Positions 56,001 through 64,000 of a DNA stretch of 64,000 nt are shown in pieces; position 1 is the first letter of the stretch; each line of letters begins with the position of its first letter. The notes under the pieces are model-generated. The model did not search any database, had not been told where the DNA came from, and saw only the letters and a program-made list of their open reading frames with translations. Made by a program: the position numbers and the translations under genes. Source of the DNA: Protonemura montana (Eukaryota > Arthropoda > Insecta > Plecoptera > Nemouridae); the NCBI GenBank assembly GCA_947568835.1, contig OX387611.1:8498001-8562000 (forward strand), read 5' to 3'.

Positions 56001-59000
56001 CACCACCATGTACATGGGGGTCAATCTGCGGTAAGGGCAAATGACAACAATGGAGCCAGAGGCTAATCACTGATTTTAAATAACCTGGTTGGTGGTTGTC
56101 ATAGATTGACTGTGAAGATTCTTCCGCCATCTTTGTAGTCTCTGATTTTGAGTTCACTCACCGATCTTGATAGGTTTATACCGATTTTTTGACCGATCAC
56201 CCGTTTATAGGCACCGCCAAGCTACACCCTGTCTGACTTTTAGGCAAACCGCACAAAGGGCTAAAAGTCACGTACACACCATGTGCTCTCGTACAACTAG
56301 TTTACACACCGTGCAACGTAAGCAATCTTACTCGATCGCTACTGCTTAGCTTTGTCTCTTTGACTCACTATGTTGGCCACTCCAGTCCAACAGCACCAAG
56401 GACCGGCCACCGCTTAGCCTTGTCTCTTTGACACACTGCGTTGGCTGCTTCTGTCCAACAGTACCAAGGACCTACCACCGCTTAGCCTAGTAACTTTAAC
56501 ACACTGTATTTGCACCAATAGACAGCCACTTTTTATCCATGTTTCTTTGAAAATCATTGGGCGGGGTGATGATTATGACTAGTTAATCATCATTATTTGT
56601 GTCAACAAAAAATCCAAAACCAAAAACTTTTTTCTCGGATCTTTTTAACCTATTTTTTTTTACTAAAACACGGGTACCTAAGATAGCGCAGACCGATAGC
56701 CTTGAAAAAGTTGACCTTCTTCTTGTCGAGCGTCTGGCAGAGGAGGTATGAGACAAGAAGCCCGCCGATAACGAAGAAAACGTCCACCATTAAGTCGCCT
56801 TTGAAGAGGACGACCGCGAAAAACCGATGGTATTGCTGCAGAAACATGGCAGAGACTGACTTCACAAGGACTTGCAGGTAAGACCACGGGACTTGCGTAG
56901 CTTTTAGACAAAATTAACATTGAAGATTATTTACTAGGGCTCTGCAACGAAATTTGAGTTATCTCAAATGAAATATCTTAAAGCGTTTATTTATTGTTCT
57001 TATTTTGGAAGGACGAACCCCTCATGTTTCACTATTAGATTTACTGGCCACCTCCAAAATTGGCCCTATCCCTTACTCCCGGACAGTGGTACCTTTTCGA
57101 AGAACTCGTAGTTCTGGACAGGTATTCCAGACGACATTGCTATTCGGTGCTCGATGATGATATAACACATGGCCACAAAGCGCATGCCATGTAGAAAGTC
57201 CAGGCTGTGCAGTGACTGCTTAGGGAGAACTAAATCGTGGTAGTTCTTGCGCACCGAGAAGCATAAGAGATAGGCGACTGCTTCGCTCTCTGTATGGGGA
57301 AAAGAAAGATTTCGACTGCAATAGACCCAACTGTTGACATTTCTTTTTATGTCTTTGTTAGCACGCTACCGGCGAAACGGTTGCACTCATCACAACAAAA
57401 TGTTATTACTATCTTGAATTATTTGCATGTTCAACTGGTCTGCACCCGAGCAGGTGCAGACTTGCTCAATGACGTCATGCTCTTTACCGGGTTTGCACCA
57501 GCTCCAAGTGAGAGCGCTCCCTCCCGTTAACGTGATCACTAGCTGTCAGTGCATTCATTTGTTTTCCAATGGCACAGTAAAAATTCTCAGAACAAGAAAA
57601 GTGCATTGGGAGTGACCCGAGAGCGAGCAACTTTCCCAGTCGAACACGTGAAAGTTGCACTGGAGCAGAGTCACATGCCCAGTCGAACACGTGAAAGTTG
57701 CACTGGGGCAGAGTCACATGCCCAGTCGAACACGGAGATCGCTCCTAGTGCACACCCGGGCTCACCGGGACAGTTTGCTTTATGTTTCGTGTAGTATAAG
57801 AGAATGTTTGAGTATGATTATTATAACAATCGCTTAAAATTTCATAAAAAGTTAGCTGTTTTGGATGTTTTTGCCCTTCACGCCCTTACTTGAAATTTTT
57901 CTTAAAAAACTGCTGTTTACCTCCAGGAACCGAAAAAAATTTCCTTCGCTACGCTCCTGGTCTATAAAGGCTTATTTCACGCCTACAAGGCACCTTTTCG
58001 CGAGAATTGATCCCGAATCGACTTATGCTGGTGCCTTTTTCCACCCAGTAATCTTCAGGCAGCTTGCCAAGCTTACGTTTGTCTGATGTCTCGTCCTGGA
58101 GGAAGTCGAAAGTGGTGCTGACGACGACAACGAAAACGATCAGCGTCAAAAATGCACTGTAAATGAGGCGGAGACAAACAAAGAGTAAACATTTGCTAAA
58201 CCCGCTGTACAAATCGAGACTCACGACCCTCATCCAACAATGTTTGTTGCACTATGTAACAAAAATGGTCTGGTTTTTTTTTAATTTGCATTTTTTCACG
58301 TTGCGCTAGCCACGCAGAGCGCATGCCTGGCGTTTACATAACCCAAAGCGAACTTAAGTTCTTTGTTAAAGATATACTAAAGAAGGGCATACCTTGCCTA
58401 GCAACCTAACGGACACAGATGACACTTTTGGAAGGTGGCACTTAAACAGTGTAGATTGTTATTAACTTGCAAGATGTACTACATCAATCTAACAAAGATC
58501 AGCTGCCACCAATGCAACGTTGGACTATAAAGTAGTCCAAGTCAGCACACTGAACTACAAATTAGGGTTTTGTTGTGAAACGGTAGCTGAATTATGGATG
58601 CACTATTTATTTTTAGTGCGTACGTAAAATTGTTAGAGATGTAAAATTACCGGTAATTTAAAAAATGGTAATATTACCGGTCATATTACCAGTAATTTAA
58701 CCAATAAGTGGTTAAATTAGTAAAATTGAAAAAAATTCATTCTAAGGTTACATTTTTTTTTTTGGAAGACAATTTGCAAGTTTTATGACCATTTTATTTT
58801 CTTACTAGATACTATTCAAAATTAATCATTCTTCACTTTATAATACCTTTGCGCCTTACTCTTAACTTGACCCATGCTGGAGGTTGGATGGATTCTGTCA
58901 ACCTTGCATGGGAGTGTCGTGTTGCTATGGCTATTTTTGATTAGAATTGTGAATATTAGTGTTGTGACAGCGATGGCAAGGTATAAAATGCAGCTAACGT

Positions 59001-61449
59001 AGCCACAAACAGATGCAAAAAAGGACCAAAAAATAAATTAAAAAGGGTAATATTACGGTTAAATTGCTCGGTAATATTACCGCCTTACATCTTTAAAAAT
59101 GTAAGATTTTTATATGACTGCTCTGGTCTGTGGTAACTGTGAAACTTCTGTTATGTTAGGTCAGCTCGCGGTTCTGGACCGTCGCGTGTTTGTGCATGTC
59201 AGATGTAAAAGCCGTGAGCATGTGGGATAATCGATACAGGCCGTACATGGCAAGATGGTTGTGTGTGTAAAATCATTGTTAAATTATTGTCTCTCAGAGG
59301 GATTAAATTTCTCTGCGCCTTTTAAGCGAGAGATTGACTTTACCAGAACGCGATTGTGCCGGTCGATAGTTTCTCCTCTTGCCGTCCCGTCTGGCAGAGC
59401 GTTGCATCCACTTTGACGGTCGCTACCGACTGCGAGTTGTCTTGCTCTGTGGCCGCCAGGTGCAGGTTGATCGCTGTCTCTAGGTGAGCGTGGGAACACG
59501 AGGCAGGCACACACAGTGCCCAGTGGATCATGTCTCGTCGGTGCCGCCTGGGGTCCCCGTTGTGCTGATGAACCAGAGAGAGCCAGTTAGTGTTTACTAG
59601 GGGCTTTGCCACTAGGCGCTCGCCAGGAGCTGAAGACAAGTGTTTTACACGCAACCTACTTTGAACTAATTGAGTTTAAACATACGTTTCACCGCATAAA
59701 TAGTGCTATTGTTAAAGTATAAACGTGCTAAGATAGTTGCCAAGTGTCTACAAACCTTAATTAATCAAAATAGCACTCAGGGTGTAAAAACTTGTCCCAT
59801 TCTCAAAAAAGACTACCATTCTAGCAAGGTATTCAGTTTGAAAGAGGTTACAGAAAAACTGTGGAATAGAATCGTGAGAAAAAAAAGGTTGTCCAAAAAT
59901 CCAAAATTGTCCAACTTTTTGGTTCAGCAAGAAAAACACGAAGGTGTAGAAATGACAAAAAAAAGAAAACTAAATGTCATTAAATGTCCAAAGTAGGACC
60001 CAAAATTGCCCAAGAGTCCGAATCACAATTAATGTCTGTAAAACGTCAATTCCAAAACGTTTAGTCAAAGACAGAAACCAAAAAAACCTAACGAGACCAA
60101 AAACTGTATAGGCTATAAGGAGTATTTGTGAAAATTTTGGCGCAACAGGCGTTTAAAATAAGAAGACAGATTGTTAGGTTGAAGTTTGCAGAAATGGTTT
60201 TATTTTAAAAATATTACTGTACCAAATTAAAAGAGTTTTTTGCTAGTGGTTTTTTGTTTTTGGTTAAAGGAAAATGCATGAAGCAAAAACCAAAAGGTGG
60301 CCAAAAGAGCTAACAAACGAGGTAATTGTTAGGTGTTCTTGGTTTTGCCCTATATTGAAGAAGTTTCTCAGGAAACATTCACAATAATTTTCCTCATTCA
60401 ACTATTATCATCAATCAGATCAATCAAAACCATTCTCCTGAAGATGACGAGCCGTGCCTCGTCAAAACGTTAAGACGTAAGATCCTTTCTAGGGCCGCAA
60501 ACCTCTTCAATACAGAGAAAAACAGAAAAACACCTAACGTCACACAATGGCTCTGAAAACAACCACTCGACCAAGCGAGCTAAAAATATAAAGAGTGAAC
60601 TCACGATCATCTTGTCCCAGACCGATTCCGCGGTCCAACCACCTGCGCGTGGAGACACCATCACCGTCACCAGACAATACTGCGCGCGCATCGGTTGAAC
60701 TTGTGCCACGCATGCGTCGAAGTTGCCCAGCTGGTATAGATTTCCGGCGAGGATACCGACCGCACTCTTGGCGCTGGCGTCCCACACTGTGGCACGGGGG
60801 CGATTAGCAAGATCGCAGACCTAGTTAATTGTGTAGGGTATTGGAAGAATGGAGGTTAAATTTTTAAAAATTTTCCTTGAGCCTAGCGTTAAGAAAGCCC
60901 AGCAATCTGTGCTCTGAACAGGAGATACTTTTAATTAAGGGCAGAGTTGAGAGTGTGAGCGAGGTCGAAAGATCGTGTTCACAATTTTTTGGTGCGATGA
61001 AAGCCTTGCAGAATCTCATTACCATGTAAACACATAAAGAGCATATGGGGAGCCGAAAGCAGCCAGACGTTAGGAAATACGATTTAAGAGCTAGGAGCAG
61101 CCAAAGGTAAAATAAAAATGAACATGTGGATTATCAGAGGTAGCCAGGGAGAGAAAAATAACATAGCAGTGCCCATGGAGTATTTAAGGATGGGAAAAAT
61201 AGCGTGACATTTGCCCTGGAAGTGAGAGCCGAACGTCCCACGTGACTCACTTTGCATCGCCCAAGCGGTGGAGTTTTGCAGGTTGGCCTGCAGCTGTAGG
61301 CTGTCTGCCTTACACTGAGGGTCGTCCGACAGAACAGCAACGATTGGCAGCGGCGGAAAGATCTCTTCGCCGGGGAACACGTTGACAGTGGCAGCTGCCA
61401 CGCTGGCCAATGACGCCAACGCTGCCAACGCCGCTACAACTCTGTGCAT
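50089..61449 (-). CDS. NRF-6-like (nose resistant to fluoxetine) membrane acyltransferase, 13 exons
   Basis: Exons on the minus strand: 61449-61251, 60786-60643 (or to 60605), 59629-59344, 58156-58077, 57289-57077, 56900-56678, 56025-55857, 54022-53829, 53323-53185, 52523-52334, 51944-51802, 50774-50665, 50329-50089; about 776 aa. Signal peptide at 1-20. The secreted NRF domain shows WAMQMWDASAKSAVGILAGN, LGNFDACV, QYCLV and WALCVPASCS. An acyltransferase-3 domain follows: HGMRFVAMCYIIIEHR with the conserved His (about 284), VDVFFVIGGLL, RLTPMYMVVVFFYA, CAKNWWTNLFYVNNY, APYFVGMATGY, and a final VEAP helix. Worm NRF-6 relatives are membrane proteins linked to lipid or drug transport; the acyl substrate is unknown. 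Odd points: the exon 2/exon 3 phase works only with the weaker donor after 60643, and the DxFFxxSG motif has Gly for Ser. Exon 12 can either stop at TAA 50663-50661 (697 aa) or splice to exon 13. Confidence 0.88.
53465..53770. repeat. 68-bp minisatellite in acyltransferase intron, about 4.5 copies
   Basis: Same unit as at 15.6 kb with TTAGTCTTGTCCCTTTGACA as the main variant. Lies between acyltransferase exons 53323-53185 and 54022-53829. Confidence 0.92.
54580..54905. repeat. Dispersed repeat, inverted relative of 30.1-30.3 kb
   Basis: GGGCCGTACCGGGCGAACCA, AACAATAGAAATGATGTGGTC and GTCGATTTCTAAGAGGTGA pair with 30.1-30.3 kb in reverse complement. The left part (GACGGAAACAATTCCAGTGA; CAAACTGCGTTTCTCTTAAG) resembles 10255-10460 in parallel. 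It lies in an acyltransferase intron. Confidence 0.65.
56344..56520. repeat. 68-bp minisatellite in another acyltransferase intron, about 2.6 copies
   Basis: CAGTCCAACAGCACCAAGG and ACCGGCCACCGCTTAGCCTT repeat with decay toward the right end. Lies between exons 56025-55857 and 56900-56678. Confidence 0.88.
57428..57755 (+). mobile_element. Minisatellite-bearing element (43-bp unit), short copy
   Basis: Starts with an inverted repeat CTGCACC..GGTGCAG, then CAATGACGTCATGCTCTTTAC and GTGACCCGAGAGCGAGCAAC, and only two 43-bp units. It ends near GATCGCTCCTAGTGCACACC. It lies in the acyltransferase intron between 57289 and 58077. Confidence 0.78.
58636..59096. mobile_element. Candidate non-autonomous DNA transposon (hAT-like ends)
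   Basis: The left end AGATGTAAAATTACCGGTAA and the right end, reading inward on the opposite strand as AGATGTAAGGCGGTAATATT, form imperfect inverted ends of about 20 nt rich in TTACCGGTAA. Internal sequence is AT-rich with no transposase. hAT elements often start C/A-GRGATG, which is why I suggest that class; no 8-bp target duplication was verified. Confidence 0.4.
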
Positions 61450-62006
61450 TGTGTGCTGTCCGTGAGTGCAGCGATGAAGTCAGTGCTGCGAAACCTGCAG
61501 AGAAGTCTGGCAGTAGTTTGCTTCTGCGCTTTTGGAATGACTTTGGAAGAGTAAATCAAAGCGAGCTTTAGGTGATTTAAGTGCGTCGTTATGCATGGCC
61601 TTTATTAACCCATACAGCGTTTGGTCAATGGGCAATGAACGAGTCACAGACCCAACCTTCAACGGCCTGGAATTAAATGTCATTCAAAGACCCAGCTCTA
61701 ATGTTAACTGTTCAAAATATCTTTTAATATGGGTCAATCAATACGGTTGGCATCAATGATGACTATTTAAGGGTGATTCAGTATTGTTTGTGATATGCAA
61801 GGAAACTAAGAGAAATTTAAGAAATCAAATTTTTTTCTCTAAAATAAAAGGAAACTCCGTCTATTTAGTAAAGCATCATATTTCCGTGTGTCTTTGTCTT
61901 GATTAGTTAATATTTTTTAAGAGTGCCTAACATTAGCTCTGCACCTTTGAATTCAAAAGCACAGTGCATTTTTTATCGTGATAAAATTAGACCAATCTTA
62001 TTACCT
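61450..62006. other. Acyltransferase upstream region
   Basis: Expected to hold the promoter of the minus-strand acyltransferase gene. No TATA box at a fitting distance was recognised. The remainder is AT-rich without repeats I could identify. Confidence 0.4.
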
Positions 62007-62445
62007 GACCGAACGGTTTGCAGTGCTATGAACACCGCTACTCATGAGATCACCAAAATGAAGCAACATTGCACTGGGTCGGGTATTGGATGGGTCACCC
62101 ATCTACATGACCCATCAGGAGAGAGAGGTTGAAGAGATAAAAGTTAGTACAGCAACTTCACTCGCCTTGCTTATTAACCTCACGACAGCATTGATTTGTA
62201 GAGGAATCCTGTTAGTGGCGTTGTACCGTGCTTCGGAAGGGACGTTAAGCCGGTGGTCCTTTTGGTGCTCTTCGACTGGAGTAGGTTGCGTGCCGCCACC
62301 GGGTTTTCTCTCCACTATTCTAGACTAGGTTAGGTTCATCTTCACTCTCATCACTATCCTCTTATTCACCGAGGCCATAAGACCAGTACCGCAGGGCCAG
62401 ATGTCAAAACAGTGCGTCGTTAAATCCTTCAAATCAATTAATCAA
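62007..62445 (+). mobile_element. 5S-derived SINE, full-length copy
   Basis: Contains CATGAGATCACCAAAATGAAG, GGGTCGGGTATTGGATGGGTC, ACGACAGCATTGATTTG, TTCGGAAGGGACGTTAAGC, and the tail AAACAGTGCGTCGTTAAATC followed by CAAATCAATTAATCAA. Head to tail complete with scattered substitutions. Confidence 0.8.
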
Positions 62446-63084
62446 TTTTCCAACCGTACGATTTAAGCACTGAACTTACCTGACTCGATACAACTATTTT
62501 TTCAACTGTTGAGGTTTGAGCGATGTTAAATAATTTCCTCTGTCGTGTCTGCATAATTTCTGTCCGTCACGTGATTGTCACTGACTCTCCCTGACTAATT
62601 ACTGATCATGAATAAGACATGTTGTAATCCAAAAAAAAATGCCTTTTTTAATTAAAAAAAAAAATAAGTATTTATATGATACCTACTACTCAGTGGCGGA
62701 TGCTTATACGTTTTGTTGCCGGCGCCTTAATAATTTTAGCGAAAGGCGACTTAAAAAGAAGAGTTTTGTGGCGTATTCTTCCGACTCCCACCGCTACCTG
62801 TGTTTTAAGGATAGTTATTTGAGCCAGAGAAGCCATCGAGAAAACCCATTTTACACACGTGAGGAAGTTTCACCCAACGAAAAAGACTCCAAATCCTAAA
62901 TAATAATTAATTCATTGATCCTAAAGTTCGTAGCTTTTAGCTTTATTACCAAGAGTAAACTATGCTAAACAATGTTTTGCAAATTATATTTGCTGTTCTG
63001 GCATCCTTTATAAATATTCACACGTGAATAAAATTAAAAACAATATTCACATTTGCCACGATTTACTGTTTTTATTTAAACGCG

Positions 63085-63345
63085 GGGTTGGCCAGCTCAT
63101 GCCGCTTGCTTGATTTGCTGTAGGGCAATGGACAAGCCTCCACTGGTATCTCTGAATGACGTGCCACGCTCGAGGATTGGGTTCTTATTGGTTTTCGTTC
63201 TTGACATGCATTCTGAGTTCAAGATCGAGTCTTTCGTTGCTTTTTTGAGTGAATTCATTGTTGCACCACGCTACACCGAGTTGTTGAGATAACAATCAAT
63301 TGATCGCTGTATCATTTTTCTAAGAACGGAAATCAATCTACATTT
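63085..63345 (+). repeat. Direct duplication, left block
   Basis: CCGCTTGCTTGATTTGCTGTAG, GCTCGAGGATTGGGTTCTT and GAACGGAAATCAATCTACAT recur at 63737-63975. The blocks differ by about 15-20%. No protein recognised. Confidence 0.7.
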
Positions 63346-63607
63346 TCTATAATTTAAGTAATTTTGATCTAATATTGATTTAGCACTAGTGTACTTGTAA
63401 TAAAAGCTTAGAACTCCTAGGCATGAAATACCAAATTTTGCCTAAATTTATACCAAATCCGTTCATTACTGATTTCTCGAAGGCAAGTGACAAGGCAAGA
63501 TTTAAAAGAAAAACGAAAAAAAAAAGTATTGTCGTAAAATCGGATGACGTGAATATTGCAATAAAAATACCGCGAGCTCTGTTTTGTTTTTCGTTATTTG
63601 ATTTTTG

Positions 63608-63735
63608 TGTTTTAACGACGCACTGTTTTGACATCGTGCCATGTGGCACCGGTCTAATGACGTCGGTTTATGAGTGGATGATTTTTATGATAATAATAAA
63701 CCTAGCAAAGAAGTGAGGAGAGAAAACCAGGTGAA
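63608..63735 (-). repeat. 5S-SINE tail fragment between two duplicated blocks
   Basis: TGTTTTAACGACGCACTGTT through CTAATGACGTCGGTTTATGA to AACCTAGCAAAGAAGTGAGG is the inverted SINE tail, cut off at the TTCCCC box. Confidence 0.65.
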
Positions 63736-63736
63736 T

Positions 63737-63975
63737 TCCGCTTGCTTGATTTGCTGCAGGGCAACGAACAAGCCTCTGACTGGTACCTCTGAATGACGAG
63801 CCACGCTCGAGGATTGGGTTCTTGTTTAATGTCGTTCTTGATATGCATTCTGATAGTTCAATTTCGTGTGTTTTGTTGCGTTATTAAGGCCACAACAGGC
63901 TTTTGAGAGAACAGTTGATTGAATGCTTTATTGCGTTTCTTTCGAACGGCAATCAATTTAAATATTCTTCCATTT
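63737..63975 (+). repeat. Direct duplication, right block
   Basis: CCGCTTGCTTGATTTGCTGCAG to CGAACGGCAATCAATTTAAA repeats the 63.1-kb block. A SINE tail (63608-63735) lies directly on its left edge. Continues toward the window end. Confidence 0.7.
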
Positions 63976-64000
63976 TAGTGATGATTACGTAACATTAACG

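Noticed and set aside
62639-62899. 86-codon open frame near the right end
   Set aside because: Lysine/serine-rich, starts in an A-run, no family marks and no splice partner. Not enough to call a gene.
1-64000. CRISPR array, operon or other prokaryotic system
   Set aside because: Tandem arrays here are contiguous minisatellites without unique spacers, and all genes have spliceosomal introns.

Overview
The window is animal nuclear DNA: AT-rich, intron-rich, full of dispersed repeats and minisatellites, with GT-AG introns splitting GC-richer exons. It is not bacterial or organellar. A tyrosine decarboxylase gene (the tyramine/octopamine branch) points to a protostome. The nose-resistant-to-fluoxetine type acyltransferase and the TCAGT-like initiators at two putative promoters fit an ecdysozoan, probably an arthropod or close relative. 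I cannot name the species.

Five protein genes could be assembled exon by exon. (1) Tyrosine decarboxylase, plus strand, coding 15341-21392 (8 exons, 559 aa), with a possible TATA promoter and non-coding first exon near 8.75-8.90 kb. (2) An adhesion-type family B GPCR, minus strand, 29488-24794 (4 exons, 765 aa), with a degenerate GPS motif and a small inverted broken copy of its TM2-TM4 region at 23.4 kb. (3) The ribosome-biogenesis WD-repeat protein WDR12/Ytm1, minus strand, 37882-32760 (9 exons, 428 aa). (4) A secreted C-type-lectin-like protein, plus strand, 40643-49027 (5 exons, about 1028 aa), whose body is four ~175-aa units, each made of four ~35-aa sub-repeats. I do not recognise this architecture and it is the most novel item here. 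(5) An NRF-6-like membrane acyltransferase, minus strand, 61449-50089 (13 exons, about 776 aa, or 697 aa if the last intron is retained).

The remaining sequence is dominated by repeats. A SINE with a 5S-rRNA-derived head is present in many full and partial copies; one has a clear 12-bp target duplication. There are two LINE 3' fragments, a short element flanked by 13-16-bp direct repeats, a palindromic family near 35.5 kb, a hAT-like candidate at 58.6-59.1 kb, and six minisatellite families (43, 54, 68, 70 and 114 bp units plus a (TTA)n run). Several minisatellites recur at distant loci, so they probably move inside mobile elements.

Layout: 0-8.7 kb repeats; 8.7-21.4 kb decarboxylase; 21.4-24.7 kb repeats and GPCR fragment; 24.8-29.5 kb GPCR; 29.5-32.7 kb LINE and repeats; 32.8-37.9 kb WDR12; 38.5-40.4 kb satellite, LINE tail and SINE; 40.5-49.1 kb lectin; 49.1-49.5 kb lectin remnant; 49.8-61.5 kb acyltransferase; 61.5-64 kb SINE and duplicated sequence. 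The five genes share no obvious pathway. All gene models come from reading splice sites and frames by eye.
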